A stretch of DNA of 64,000 bases from Harmothoe impar (GCA_947462335.1 OX381716.1:7016861-7080860), one strand, 5' to 3'. Positions 1-10,339 are shown, numbered from the stretch's first letter. Notes: a model not told the origin generated them from the sequence alone. Program-made: numbers and translations.

Positions 1-1708
1 GTGCACTGACAACCTCAGGCAACCGAAAGATGGCAGGATGAGATGGATCCGGATTGATGTTGGCAGTGCATGGGTAGTAATTCATAGGACGACGTCTACA
101 CTGATAACAGGCATAGAACTTATGTACCACCGTGTTTCCATCCAAATCGGTGAACTCGTAGGGAAGCTCAAACTCGTAGTCACTCATCGAATATGTTATA
201 CGCGCAGGGGGTTCATTCGGTCCTTTCTTGCGGTGGAACAAATGACCATACTTTACATTGCCATAAAGCAACATGCCACAATTAAAGCAAACTGCCTGAA
301 ACAGCCGATCTCGGCTACGCTCTACCTGCGTCTTGATTAGACGGTTATACACAATAGTACTAAGAATGCTTAAATTGAAACACATGTCATTAGGCATGTC
401 AGCCTGGCCGGCGTTATCTCCCGTCTCAGCCTCTTTTCCTTCACCTGGTAAATCAGACCATTTGGCTTTCTTTCTTTCCTTCTTAAGCTTACTGGCCTTA
501 CTGACTATTTTTGATTGGTGTACATTACACTCTGGCACATGATTATTGAAATGTGCAGCAAGTAGATGTGACCTCATTCCATGGAAGCTATTGATGTTGG
601 GCATGCAAATTTGCTCTTCTGTACGCTGCATAGCAAGCTTCAGCATTTCCACCAAATGAGGAGTCCACTTGACTCGCGCCTTCGCTACCTTAACTATGGC
701 CATTCCATCAGCCACCGGAGCGTTGACGTCTTCCTGCTCATGGTCGTCTTCAACATCTTCGTCCTCATCAAAAACAACTGGACCTTTTGTCTTTCGCTTG
801 TATTTGACCGGGGGATCGACCTCCTCTTCTGCAGAAACGTCTACACCAACCACATGTGAATTTTGTTGCAGAAAGGGCTCGTCCAAAACAAAGTCAACAT
901 CCATGTCACATGCTCTACGCTTAGCCTGTTCCTGAGATTGGTCCTCAGATTGGGAAGATTCATAATAACATACTGTAGGTTTTCCCCTTCTATTGCGCTT
1001 CTTGTCTTTGTTGAAATAATCCACGCCATCTGTACACCCGTCTCCACCTGGTCCTTTGGGCAACAGAGGAACGTCTGACTGCTCTTCTGACCCTGCATCT
1101 CCACCTGGACCATGAGACCGAATGGCTGCGTCTCTTTTTGCGAACCACTCAGCGTCGCGTGGGAACTGTACCGATCCCCTGAGCTCTGCATTCTCCCTGA
1201 GCTTTTGGTAACGCTTTACGAGTGCCTGGGACGACTGCTTGGCGTCTGGGTAAATTTTCTTCCATTGAACCAATATCAATTTACCAAATTTTAGACTACA
1301 TTCCTCCGTAAACCTAAACTCTGCTTCGATTTTCAACGCTGCCGCACCACACATTTCCAGGTTTTCAGTCATGGCCTCGGTCCACTTTGTGTAGACTGTC
1401 TTTTTCTTCTCTGGCAGCTCTTTCTTGACACATTCTGAATAGGCAGGTGGTCTGATATTAAAGTAAGCAGGGGTTTTCTCCTCTAACAGGTGGTAAATAC
1501 GAATTAAGGAGAGGCCACTCACGGGACTATCAGGATACATTACGTTCCATTGATCTTCCATCATGGCTGATAACTCGGCTGGACTGAGCGCTAAATTTCT
1601 GCGTTCTACCACGTCCGCATAGACATTACGGAGGACTCCACACATATCGGCAGTCCACTTTTCACCATTTTCCTGAGAAGATTGCTCATGGAACACTCCA
1701 GACTCCAT
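1..1708 (-). CDS. Large ORF truncated by window edge; three Myb-like modules, possible Helitron-type replicase N-terminus
   Basis: The minus strand is open without a stop from an ATG at 1708 to base 1 (about 569 codons) and continues outside the window. Two Trp-containing modules of Myb/MADF type begin KWTADM and KWTEAM and contain W-x3-YP patterns (DQWNVMYPD, VQWKKIYPD); a third begins KWTPHLVEML. An acidic/basic low-complexity linker separates the second and third. Near the left edge are two Cys pairs (CFNCGMLLYG and CYQCRRRP) followed by an LPEVVSA-type segment. Paired Cys ahead of such a segment recalls the region before the Rep domain in Helitron/Helentron proteins, but no HUH motif or helicase is inside the window, so this is a guess. 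A CTACAG just upstream of the ATG could be a splice acceptor. The open frame is certain; the identity is not. Confidence 0.6.
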   Translation of the reverse strand, partial: MESGVFHEQSSQENGEKWTADMCGVLRNVYADVVERRNLALSPAELSAMMEDQWNVMYPDSPVSGLSLIRIYHLLEEKTPAYFNIRPPAYSECVKKELPEKKKTVYTKWTEAMTENLEMCGAAALKIEAEFRFTEECSLKFGKLILVQWKKIYPDAKQSSQALVKRYQKLRENAELRGSVQFPRDAEWFAKRDAAIRSHGPGGDAGSEEQSDVPLLPKGPGGDGCTDGVDYFNKDKKRNRRGKPTVCYYESSQSEDQSQEQAKRRACDMDVDFVLDEPFLQQNSHVVGVDVSAEEEVDPPVKYKRKTKGPVVFDEDEDVEDDHEQEDVNAPVADGMAIVKVAKARVKWTPHLVEMLKLAMQRTEEQICMPNINSFHGMRSHLLAAHFNNHVPECNVHQSKIVSKASKLKKERKKAKWSDLPGEGKEAETGDNAGQADMPNDMCFNLSILSTIVYNRLIKTQVERSRDRLFQAVCFNCGMLLYGNVKYGHLFHRKKGPNEPPARITYSMSDYEFELPYEFTDLDGNTVVHKFYACYQCRRRPMNYYPCTANINPDPSHPAIFRLPEVVSA

Positions 1709-1798
1709 AGCAACTGTAGTACTGGTATTGTATGGCTAATTATGTTGCCTTGCACAACGCAGAGAAGGCTGCAAGAAAGAGGGAGCAGAGAAATTATT

Positions 1799-2818
1799 TT
1801 AATTTATATTGTCGCTGTTGTACACACCATACAACAGTTCACAACACTGTTGAGATAACCCTCTAGAAGACGGGGAAAATAATACTTCCCCCGTGGAAAG
1901 AAAGGTCATTTTGTGGAGTATAGTAGTCCGTGTGGAGACTTCCAACTGCTCTTCTAGGTTTTCCTCTACTTCACCCCATCCTTCGCTTTCAGGGTACATA
2001 GCTGAGTTGCCAATTTGAAATGCCTCCGCAGGTAATGAACCCCAATCACAGGCCTGCCAGACAGACTCATCCATGTCGACAATTTGGTTCAGATACTGCT
2101 CCAATTCTCTGTCCTCAAACTCCACTACCATATTCGGTGGCAGACTACCTGGAGATTCGGGAGTGGGGAACATGTCCACGCAATAGTCCGCCGACTGAAT
2201 TGAACTCAGATCACCCTCTGAACACTCCCCCTCGGTCTGCCTTGTGTCATCATTGGTGAAGTAGCCATATTGAACAGAGATGTACTCTGACACAGCATAC
2301 TGGGGGATGGACGTGTTAAATCCAAGGGTGAACATTTCAGCAACAATTTCTCGCGGTCGCAAAAGGCTGGAATCATAGTACACCTCCACCATGTATCCAC
2401 AGGCCTCAGCCTGTACAGACTTGTCCGTGTGGCCGTAAGATATTATATTGTCTTCCTTGTTGTACTCAGCCAGTTGACAGAAAACATCAATGCCAGGAGA
2501 CAAACAAAAATATACCCCCAATTCAAATGCTGTAGACTTGACCTGAACGTGTCGAGGTAGGGCAATATTTACAGGTGCAAAGATGGGCTGCTTGACCACT
2601 GCCAAAATTGTTTTGGTATGAAAGGGATTGGAAGCCACAAGCAGAGGAGACATTTCCAATCCGTTATCCACCACAGCATTTAATGCCAACAGTTTCAGTG
2701 TGGGGAAAACAGGCATGACTTTTATCTGAAAAATGGAAGAGGGAAGAATAGACATATGTTCATTCTTCGTCCGCACTCTTTGAAAACCACAGGTCTTCGG
2801 ATATGGATGTTTCGACAC
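1799..2818 (-). CDS. Unrecognised ORF, 339 codons, probably an exon starting near 2725
   Basis: This long frame ends 90 bp before the next minus-strand ORF. A good 3' splice site (pyrimidine run then TTTTTCAG) lies at about 2726 inside it, so the coding part may really begin at 2725, with the residues before that being intron. The downstream protein starts with an FPTLKLLALNAV motif, has a Cys/aromatic-rich globular stretch, and ends in a strongly acidic region (ELEQYLNQIVDMDESVW and beyond). The FP-x-L-K/R-x-L-A motif matches the start of the adjacent ORF (FPKLRDLAAAAL), hinting at a duplicated module. I do not recognise the family. The overlap with the neighbouring ORF in another frame (2760-2818) also fits a short intron or two overlapping genes. 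Confidence 0.5.
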   Translation of the reverse strand: MSKHPYPKTCGFQRVRTKNEHMSILPSSIFQIKVMPVFPTLKLLALNAVVDNGLEMSPLLVASNPFHTKTILAVVKQPIFAPVNIALPRHVQVKSTAFELGVYFCLSPGIDVFCQLAEYNKEDNIISYGHTDKSVQAEACGYMVEVYYDSSLLRPREIVAEMFTLGFNTSIPQYAVSEYISVQYGYFTNDDTRQTEGECSEGDLSSIQSADYCVDMFPTPESPGSLPPNMVVEFEDRELEQYLNQIVDMDESVWQACDWGSLPAEAFQIGNSAMYPESEGWGEVEENLEEQLEVSTRTTILHKMTFLSTGEVLFSPSSRGLSQQCCELLYGVYNSDNIN

Positions 2819-3308
2819 AGGTAACAGAGATATCGTTCAGGGGTATTATTCGTATGGTGCGTTTGACCACAGAACTATACTCTGCACACCTCAGCACTGT
2901 AGCTTGCTGAAGACGAAGGGTGACAGCTTCAGTCATGGGGAATAAGTGAAGGTCAGTGGACTTGAGAAAGTCATCTCCCGAAACAACACGCGACCGTATG
3001 TACACCTGAATGAACATTGTAACGTCGTCCTGGCACATGTTTGAAATTGTTTTAGAATGAAAATGATATTCACAATGCGGGAAAAGATAGGTCACATCCT
3101 CGTTCAGAGAGACAAAACACCCGACCCCATAGGCAAGAGGACTAATAGTAAGTGGACCATTGACATGAAGCTCTGTAGACGGTCGCTCAATCTCCACAAC
3201 CTGCAATTCATCGGCGAAAACATCGGCGTACAGACGCTTAGTAAGCCAGTGATCCTGCTGACATACAGGAAGAGCTGCAGCAGCAAGGTCTCTCAATTTG
3301 GGAAACAT
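2760..3308 (-). CDS. Unrecognised ORF, 182 codons, start next to a splice acceptor
   Basis: The frame starts MFPKLRDLAAAAL. About 17 bp upstream, the minus strand reads a pyrimidine-rich tract ending CCCACAG, a plausible acceptor. The protein is globular, with beta-type segments (NGPLTISPLAYGVGCF, FIQVYIRSRVV). Its N-terminal motif resembles the internal FPTLKLLAL segment of the next ORF. No strong donor (GTRAGT) is present between 2760 and 2830, so a splice joining the two remains unproven. Family unknown. Confidence 0.45.
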   Translation of the reverse strand: MFPKLRDLAAAALPVCQQDHWLTKRLYADVFADELQVVEIERPSTELHVNGPLTISPLAYGVGCFVSLNEDVTYLFPHCEYHFHSKTISNMCQDDVTMFIQVYIRSRVVSGDDFLKSTDLHLFPMTEAVTLRLQQATVLRCAEYSSVVKRTIRIIPLNDISVTCVETSISEDLWFSKSADEE

Positions 3309-3413
3309 GTCGTGACTGTGACTGTGGGTTTTGAGAAAAGAAGACAGTAGACCATGTTAGGTGTTACCCACCAGAACAGACGAACAACAATACAACGTAC
3401 CTACCCAGTTGAC

Positions 3414-3857
3414 TTAAAAGTTCCCCATCGCGACTGTGCTGCCTGTCTCCATGACATAAAATTCTCCGTTGTCTTGCATGGGCTCAAACATGTAAGCAGT
3501 CTCCCTTGACAGCGAGCTGAGATAACTCAGACCGCAGTTGTCCATTAGTGTCCACTTATGGAACAATGGACAGAAACGATCTTGAAATATTATGTGGATA
3601 CAACCCCAACCTTTCTCCATGTCGGACAGGAGGCAAGTGCTGTCTTTGTGGATAGCTACTTGGTAAAACACTCCCTCCTTCTGCAGAGTATTTATAATGT
3701 TGTTGATAGCACAATACCAATAATGACACTCACTATTGTAACTCTGGAAAGGTTCCCCTTCTTTTTGTCCCTTTGAGATAAACTCCCATATCTCTTGCGC
3801 ATATGTAATTTCAAGATGTGCTCTCACAGTAAACAGGTATAAATCGTCGCAGCTCAT
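3414..3857 (-). CDS. Unrecognised ORF/exon, 147 codons
   Basis: This begins MSCDDLYLFTV and is directly preceded on the minus strand by CCCTTTACAG, a strong acceptor at about 3867. The ATG may therefore be internal to an exon rather than the true start. The protein is rich in Tyr, Trp and Cys (SECHYWYCAINNIINTL) and ends in a stop before a donor-like GGTAGGTACG. It lies on the same strand as, and close to, the three ORFs to its left; a group this compact is unusual for host genes and may belong to one mobile element or one multi-exon gene. Function unknown. Confidence 0.45.
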   Translation of the reverse strand: MSCDDLYLFTVRAHLEITYAQEIWEFISKGQKEGEPFQSYNSECHYWYCAINNIINTLQKEGVFYQVAIHKDSTCLLSDMEKGWGCIHIIFQDRFCPLFHKWTLMDNCGLSYLSSLSRETAYMFEPMQDNGEFYVMETGSTVAMGNF

Positions 3858-3867
3858 ATTGACACCT

Positions 3868-4229
3868 GTAAAGGGAATTATTTTTATTAGGGAATGTCTT
3901 TACTTTTATACTTTTCGATGAATTGTATACAGCCATAGAATAAAATATATAATTATTATTATTTTTAGTATTAGTATTAACGCCATGTTTAATTGAATTT
4001 CTCTTGTTATTATAGATGGAACTACCACCCACAGAAGACTAAAATGACCTGCCGACCTTCAGATATGCAGTATACGACACAACCCTAACCATACTGGCCT
4101 GCGACGTCATCAAAAGCATGTCAAGTCATGAGTTTATTCAAGAAGGTCTTGCTCAGTATCCCATCAAGGAGATGTTGACCGAGCAGATGTGTGTATGCAA
4201 TTCAGCCAGGTCAAAAGACCACGTCCATT
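3868..4229. other. AT-rich noncoding stretch
   Basis: The first half is very AT-rich with no sustained reading frame. I see no gene, structured repeat or regulatory site beyond the acceptor noted for the ORF at 3414-3857. Confidence 0.5.
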
Positions 4230-4560
4230 ACTACCCACCTTGAAAGCCATTAATTAACACATCAAGGAGATGTTACATTAAGATGAAAATTTTTGGCAGT
4301 GGGATATGAGTGTGTTCTGCATGATAGTGTTTTAGACCCACCTTGAAAGCCAGCTATAATCACATGAAATGATTGTGAAAGTGAACACTTCTGTGTTTGG
4401 CAGTGGGTAATACATGTGGTGATATGTGATAAAAAGGCCCACCTGCAAGCCATAACTCACATTAAAGGTAAATAAACACACTTGCAAAGTGCTAAAGGAA
4501 ATATACCTGTGAGTTACTGGCAGTGGAAGTGGCATGTGAAATATGTGACATGACATGGAT
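4230..4560 (+). repeat. Degenerate tandem repeat, about 100-bp unit
   Basis: The phrase CCCACCTTGAAAGCC or CCCACCTGCAAGCC recurs at about 4236, 4339 and 4439. Each copy is followed by similar AT-rich text containing TTTGGCAGTGGG, which gives about three diverged units. Confidence 0.6.
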
Positions 4561-5034
4561 TTACCGGAGAGTGGCAGGGACATTAACTGTGAGTACACCC
4601 AGTTTACCATGCACCTACTCACATAACCTTGGTTTAAGACCAACTCGGGATTTACTTTCTTACTAACATAAAACTAAGGAAGATATTTCAAACAACTCAG
4701 GAACACTACGCTTGATTCAATACACAACCCAAGAACACTGCATTTAAATTGATACAGCACAGTTATCACTTTAGGGACTTGAATGAACTAAAGGACATGT
4801 CAACCAAGCAGACAACTGTTATTAGTTTAGTTGTTAGTTATTATTTCTGAAAGATGGATACAACCTTGATATTTTCAGAGTAACTGGACTGTTACACTTG
4901 TGACGATGGCAGACCAAAATATTGTTGAATAGAACCATGCATAGTTACATGACTTATATATTGAATTTCTACATATGCAAGGCTACTGGCTGACATGTGT
5001 ACTTATTTTTAGTTTCAGCCTGCTAGAAATACGT

Positions 5035-5255
5035 CCCGTGTGTGACTGAAATACACTGTAAAATTATATTTTCAGTTCTTAAATAGGCAATAGTACTGGC
5101 TGATAGGTGTTGTTGGGGTGGCGCCCCCTGTACCATACAAATACGCCCTGTGTATGACTGAAATAGCCTGTAAAATTATATCTTGAGATTTTACATAGGC
5201 AATGCTACTGCCTGATATGTATTCTTGACGTGGCGCCCCCTATACTATACAGGGC
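5035..5255 (+). repeat. Two-copy tandem repeat, about 110 bp
   Basis: Both units contain GACTGAAATA, CTGTAAAATTATAT, a TAGGCAAT-GCTACTG-like phrase and GTGGCGCCCCCT. They begin near 5041 and 5151. The surrounding 4560-5770 holds no supportable gene. Confidence 0.65.
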
Positions 5256-5769
5256 ACACTACGCCCACTTTTTTTTTTTTTACATATAGACTATGGCACT
5301 GGCCTGAATGAGATTGTTGCTTCACATGCCAGTTACACATACACATTTCTAGAAATGCATTTATGCATAAATTGATGTATAATGAGGGCAAAAGGGATGA
5401 TACATAAATAGATGATGCCACCCCTGAACAGTTAAGTAGTGTACTAAGGTATGTGCAAGTTGCATGAATAGGTCTTCTGAAATATAAATACCCATTTTAT
5501 ATAGGCAATGCTACTAACAGAAACACGTTCTTGGTGGGAACGGCATTTATAAGTGGACCTTGCTACCATTTCTCCTGTATTACGCTTGACCTGTACACGC
5601 ATAATTTTAAATAGGCATAAATACAGATATGTGAAATGTGACACACCAATGTTGGTAAAGAGGCTAGCGTCCCAGTTTTTATAATGGAAATTATGATACC
5701 GGTACTTATGTGTAGAGTGAGAAAATTTGAGTGGAGAATTTGTTAATTTAGGATTGACCTATAAACATA

Positions 5770-6286
5770 TCATATAAAGGGTTAGGCCTATATCTCCAAT
5801 ATCACACCTGCACACAATCTAATATAGACCTTGAAATTTGTTACTTGCGGAATTTTGAAATTTGAGCACAACTTAAACTATACAGTACCGGTATGAACTC
5901 ACACACCAATGTGACCAAAACTAAAGTGCCCATTTCGGGGAGTTAGGCCTATTTCTCAAATATGACACTTGTACACAATCTAATATAGACCTTGAAATTA
6001 CAGAAAAAAATATTTCCAGGAAAATGGGTCAATTTTTTACTTCAGTGGGGGGGGTTGGGGAATTTTGAAATCTGAGCACAACTTAAACTACACAGTACCG
6101 GTATGGACTGACAGACCAATGTGACCAAAACTAAAGTGCCCATTTCGGGGAGTTAGGCCTATTTCTCAAATATGACACTTGTACACAATCTAATATAGAC
6201 CTTGAAATTACAGAAAAAAATATTTCCAGGAAAATGGGTCAATTTTTTACTTCAGTGGGGGGGGTTGGGGAATTTTGAAATCTGAG
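5770..6286 (+). repeat. 210-bp tandem repeat, two full units plus fragments
   Basis: AATTTTGAAATTTGAGCAC at 5851 recurs at 6061 and again, truncated, at 6271, so the period is exactly 210. The two full units are nearly identical. A weaker partial unit precedes them from about 5770. Each contains an ACAGTACCGGTATG phrase and a run of eight G. Confidence 0.85.
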
Positions 6287-7271
6287 AATTTTGAAATTAT
6301 AGAGATCATATCATAATAATAATACCGCTAGAACATGCTTGCCATAAATTCTTTATAGATTATTTCAAGTAACAAATTAAACATAATAATACACTTGTTA
6401 ACCCTTTAAGACAGCAGAGTGCTTTAACCCTTTAAGGATGGCATGTCACTGAAAGCTAACATTTGATGGAATGATGCACCAATGCAGCCCCAACCCCAGC
6501 GAGTGTTATGATGCAGACCCGGAGTGTCTCAACCATGTAGGGTTGGCATAGTGCTTGAATGCACGCCTCACGAGTTACTTGCTGCATTCATGCATAATGA
6601 CGACAAAAGAGGATGATACATTGGGCCATGATGCTGTCATTCAAGGGTTGATGGAGTATGCCCTTTCTTTGCAGAGTGACATGAACTCGTGAGGACTGCA
6701 TTTATGCATGATACCAATGCTATGGGATTGATACACTCTCAAAAGGTTCGTCATGATATGTGCATAAACACCACCGTCCAAAGATCATAAACTGTGGTCT
6801 GGTAAGACCTAGTCTTGACCTTGTGAGTCAGTGCATTTTGGCGACTTCATACTTGAATACATCTTACATGACACCAGAAAATGATATGCACATGAAAACA
6901 TAAAACAAATAACTTGAGATGGTGTAAAAGCAAACACACTGCACTGAATTTACGGTAGTTTTTTTTAAAAGACTAATTTGCAAAAAGGTGGCTCCATTTT
7001 ACAACGGAATATGAATTTATTCTTATTCATAAGTTAGCCATATTATACTTCTCAACTTTAAGCCCAGAAGAAGGATATACAGACTAAATGATTCAGAAAA
7101 TGCGGACAATTTTTTTGAAAAGTGTTTGCTTTAAATCAACAACTCAATAACCCTAAAATAGGACAGGAACTGTGAGATGTGACGTGTTAGCATCTGACCC
7201 CTCCCCCCCCCCCCACTCACACACACACAGTTACTCTCCTATTTCTTTGTATATTGAAGAAAACAACTTAC
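6287..7271. other. Noncoding stretch with dispersed repeat fragments
   Basis: Phrases such as TTAACCCTTTAAGGATGGCAT and TGCATTCATGCATAATGA also occur elsewhere in the window and look like a dispersed family. There is a C12 run near 7203 followed by a short CA microsatellite. No gene is supported. Confidence 0.5.
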
Positions 7272-7442
7272 GGTGATTGACGTGGAGTGTCTTGATCTTG
7301 ATATACACTTGAAGTTGACACAGTGATTGACGTGGAGTGTCTTGATCTCAGAACTTGAACTTGAAATTGACTTGATGATGATGATGATGATGATGTTGAA
7401 CTGTGAATTGACTTGGAGAATGCCGAGGCTGTATTCTGGGAA
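7272..7442 (-). CDS. Candidate internal exon, Ser-rich
   Basis: On the minus strand a long pyrimidine tract ends ACACCCAG at 7443 and a strong donor CACC|GTAAGT follows base 7272, giving 171 bp. Two of the three frames are open. One is Ser-rich because of a (GAT)n microsatellite read as Ser; the other reads it as Ile. The donor edge is a near copy of a segment 50 bp earlier (GTGATTGACGTGGAGTGTCT at 7273 and 7323). Expression is not shown; the downstream exon could be the one at 3866. Confidence 0.35.
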
Positions 7443-7663
7443 CTGGGTGTCCAAGAAAAAAGAAAGAATGTGTGAATGAATGAATGAATGAACCACATAT
7501 GTGTTTAATTAACATTATTTACCGAAGTTATTCACATTAAAATAACCGTAGGTAGCATAAATTTGTTGTCAATTGAATTTTACCTGAATTTCACAAAATT
7601 TACTTGAGATTTACATGACATTTCCACAGCAAAAATAATAACCAACAGTGCGCACGTCTTGAC

Positions 7664-7725
7664 ACTCACGTTGAAAGAACTCAGAATGCCTTCAAACTTG
7701 TCTGAAGCGCTCTCTTATAGTCCGA
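7664..7725 (-). promoter_or_regulatory. Candidate minus-strand core promoter and donor
   Basis: Reading the minus strand, CTATAAGA (7713-7720) is followed about 32 nt later by a CATTC-type initiator near 7687, then by the splice donor AAC|GTGAGT at 7664-7670. The spacing suits a TATA promoter with a short first exon. CArG and GC boxes lie upstream at 8006-8090. Confidence 0.4.
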
Positions 7726-7998
7726 TGTCAACAAACCCGAAGTGGCGGTGACGGTCTATAAATTGCTCGTTTCATCAACTCTCCATCAAAAATAACCATT
7801 GAAAAGCGAAAATAAGAGTTATTTTAGGATGTAATATGCATTGACACCTATATTTTGATGAAAAATAGTTTTATTTCTTCAAAAGTACACTTTGATGACC
7901 CTCAGGCGGTGAAACTTTGTCGCTACTTCTCTGACTTCACTGACACATCAACCAATGAGCGTGCGGCAGTGTCCTGTGATTGATGGGCGTCCACTGGA

Positions 7999-8103
7999 TG
8001 GCGTGCCATATTTGGAAATGTGGGCGGGCCTTAATGATACCGCACGCCTTTGGTTGGTGTGCCATATTTGGAGATGGGGGCGGGGCTTAATGATACCGCA
8101 CGA
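7999..8103 (-). promoter_or_regulatory. Tandem CArG box plus GC box module
   Basis: A 56-bp-spaced duplication carries CCATATTTGG (8006-8015 and 8062-8071), a perfect CC(A/T)6GG serum response factor site. Each copy is followed by GGGCGGG and CTTAATGATACCGCACG. The site is nearly symmetric, so it can serve either strand; the nearest TATA lies to the left on the minus strand. Confidence 0.5.
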
Positions 8104-8655
8104 CTCTTGATGTTTTCTTTCCTACTCAATGGCCGGTTTACGCCCAGTTTTACTATTACCATTGTATTTGGATGAACAACAAAGCAATGAATATGTTGGA
8201 GAAATAAAGCATAATGTAAATAGGAATTCAAATATTGAGACATGAATACAAATAAGATTATTTTAAACGTGTATGGCATACAGCACAAGATGGATTAGTT
8301 GAACGTTGTCAACTGAAGTCGACTGGGTCTTGCAAGCTGTGCTCGTTTATAAATGAAATACCTAATATTATCAATAATATTTAATGCTATGTGTTCTAAT
8401 TTGAGTTTGCTATTTACTGTTAGAATAAAATATACCACATTCATGTTATTATAAGTTTATGTTAGTACTTTATGTGTACCTTATGGCCAACATTATATGA
8501 ACATGACCACAACCATCAAAACTCCATGGAAATAATATCTAAATAACTTTAACAAAGACGATAATTTTTTTTAAATTTTTTTTGCATACATACATGTAAC
8601 TTATGATGTATTTTATGCACTTCAAATGGTATTTTATTGAGGACACAACACAGTG
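8104..8655. other. AT-rich noncoding stretch
   Basis: No open frame of note and no clear repeat. The 85-codon minus frame at 8031-8288 shows no protein-like character. Confidence 0.5.
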
Positions 8656-8660
8656 CAACA

Positions 8661-8668
8661 TATAAAAG
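8661..8668 (+). promoter_or_regulatory. Upstream TATA box (TATAAAAG)
   Basis: This lies 115 bp before a second identical box. Downstream text AAAGTGTGCTCC resembles AAAGCACACTCC after the second box, so the promoter segment may have been duplicated. Confidence 0.45.
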
Positions 8669-8775
8669 TGTGCTCCGCAAGAAACACAACTTTAGGTTAT
8701 GTCAGGTTCAGTAAAAAAAAAAATTTGGAGGAGAGGGGGGAGTACACAGACGTCCGCGCTCATAGACGCTAGGCC

Positions 8776-8783
8776 TATAAAAG
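8776..8783 (+). promoter_or_regulatory. TATA box of the coiled-coil gene
   Basis: TATAAAAG lies 33 nt before the A of a GTCATTTG initiator-like site at 8809, which would leave a 20-nt leader before the ATG at 8829. Confidence 0.55.
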
Positions 8784-8828
8784 CACACTCCACACAGACA
8801 CAAGTGTCATTTGGTGACTTGCGTCAGT

Positions 8829-9248
8829 ATGGACGATTTCCTGAAAAAAGTATTAGACGACGGTGTAGTAGGAGAGCTAGGATATTTACCACCATGGCTA
8901 GATACTAGCTATGAGTATGGGTGGCATGAGCCAGACATGGATAGAGAAATGGAGGAGCGGAGACAAGTGAGGTTGGAAAGGCAGGCAGCCATGATAAGAG
9001 AGAGGGAGGAGGTGAGGAAGTTCAAGGAAGAGAAGAGAAAGGACAGGGAAAAGATCAAGGAAGAAGAAAGGAAGGAGAAGGAAAGGAAGGAAAGAATTCT
9101 GCAGTTTGCAAAGAAAATAAAGAAGCATATGGATGATGAGTTAGAAAGGAGGGAGACTGCCTTGAAAGACTTTCAAAACAGAGGTAGAGCAGCATACTGT
9201 CCGGACTGTCCTGACTGTGTGTCCAAAAAAAAATCAATTGAAGAGTAA
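8829..9248 (+). CDS. Small single-exon coiled-coil protein, 139 aa
   Basis: The frame starts MDDFLKKVLDDG; the open frame extends upstream only through a TTG, so this ATG is chosen. A short N-terminal region with aromatic residues (GYLPPWLDTSYEYGWHE) is followed by about 75 residues of almost pure Glu/Lys/Arg, a single charged helix or coiled coil, then CPDCPDC near the C-terminus. A TATA box sits about 50 bp upstream and AATAAA 279 bp downstream. I do not recognise the family. The K/E-rich stretch comes from a purine-rich tract, so part of the frame could be fortuitous, but the promoter, start and poly(A) arrangement favours a real gene. Confidence 0.5.
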   Translation: MDDFLKKVLDDGVVGELGYLPPWLDTSYEYGWHEPDMDREMEERRQVRLERQAAMIREREEVRKFKEEKRKDREKIKEEERKEKERKERILQFAKKIKKHMDDELERRETALKDFQNRGRAAYCPDCPDCVSKKKSIEE

Positions 9249-9526
9249 CCCCCCCCCCCAACAAAGGTCCTTTTAAGGACCCCCAATCTATACTAAAGGT
9301 TCAGATTCAATATCTCTATTCACCCCCAGTTTAACCCCCCCCCCTACTTGCAAATAAGCTATATTGATGTATGTGTAAATAGGCCTAGTCCCCTAAAAAA
9401 AATATGTTGTGGTGACATTCCACAATATGAGACTAGCTGACGGAATGACTGAAAAATTCAATTCGTAGGCCTAGACCGGCTCCCTAGACCGAGAGACAAC
9501 TTTTTCATGCCAGGGGTTGCCAAGCC

Positions 9527-9532
9527 AATAAA
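9527..9532 (+). terminator. Poly(A) signal AATAAA
   Basis: This is the first AATAAA after the coiled-coil ORF, 279 bp beyond its stop; two C-runs lie in between. Confidence 0.4.
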
Positions 9533-10107
9533 AACAACTGGATTTGACGTATGCTTTATAAAACTATATTCCCCATGACTTGGCAACAGTTGAATGTAGT
9601 CTTGTGGTCCAGTATATAAATTATAGTTAATTCCCTGGAAGGAAACGATCGGGTTTTGGCTTTTGAAAATTGCCGGGCTGAGATTGACAGCATTGTTTAC
9701 GTTTTAGCGCAGACACCGGGTTCGCAGAATGATAGATAACAGACGTTTCTTTATTGTTTTTAGTCTAAAAAGCACACACCACTTGCAGAACAGAGGTAAA
9801 TAGATATACTGGGTGTATTTATACATTGCCATTAGACTGAAATACATGGATAATATATTTAGAAAGTGAGACGCCGCCGACTTTCAGAACTGACAGCGAC
9901 GGTAGTTGATGCGCATCCAGTCTGCGCAGGATTTGACCTACTTAAGGCGGCCAGGAGCGACCGCGGGGAGCATACGTTGCGTATGTCTTCCCCGACTGGC
10001 AAATTAATAATAGTTTTCGTCCACTTGAATCATTTTAACCTATTTTGAAACAATAATATAGAAAGAATACCACTTTCATTTTATTTTGGATACCTTATTG
10101 ATGATAG
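9533..10107. other. Left flank of the retrotransposon
   Basis: No gene is supported. The short frame at 9866-10048 has no promoter or family features. The last bases before the LTR are GATAG. Confidence 0.5.
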
Positions 10108-10339
10108 TGTAACGGGTTGACTATAAGTCTAACTGTTATTGTTGTATATCTATTGTATGTTGTATGATGTAAGACAACACGGTTCTATTGTGTTTAATAA
10201 CTGTTTTATTCATCTAACTAGTGTCGTCGGTTCGTTACATACACCGACTCCTCTAGTTCGGTTATCTATACGGTAGTGTACCGGTACCACCTTCGGTTAC
10301 CGTCGGTAGTTGTTACATAATCATTTTACATAACTAAAC

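Noticed and set aside
38..1294. Six short plus-strand frames at the left end
   Set aside because: They are shadows of the long open minus-strand frame that runs off the window edge.
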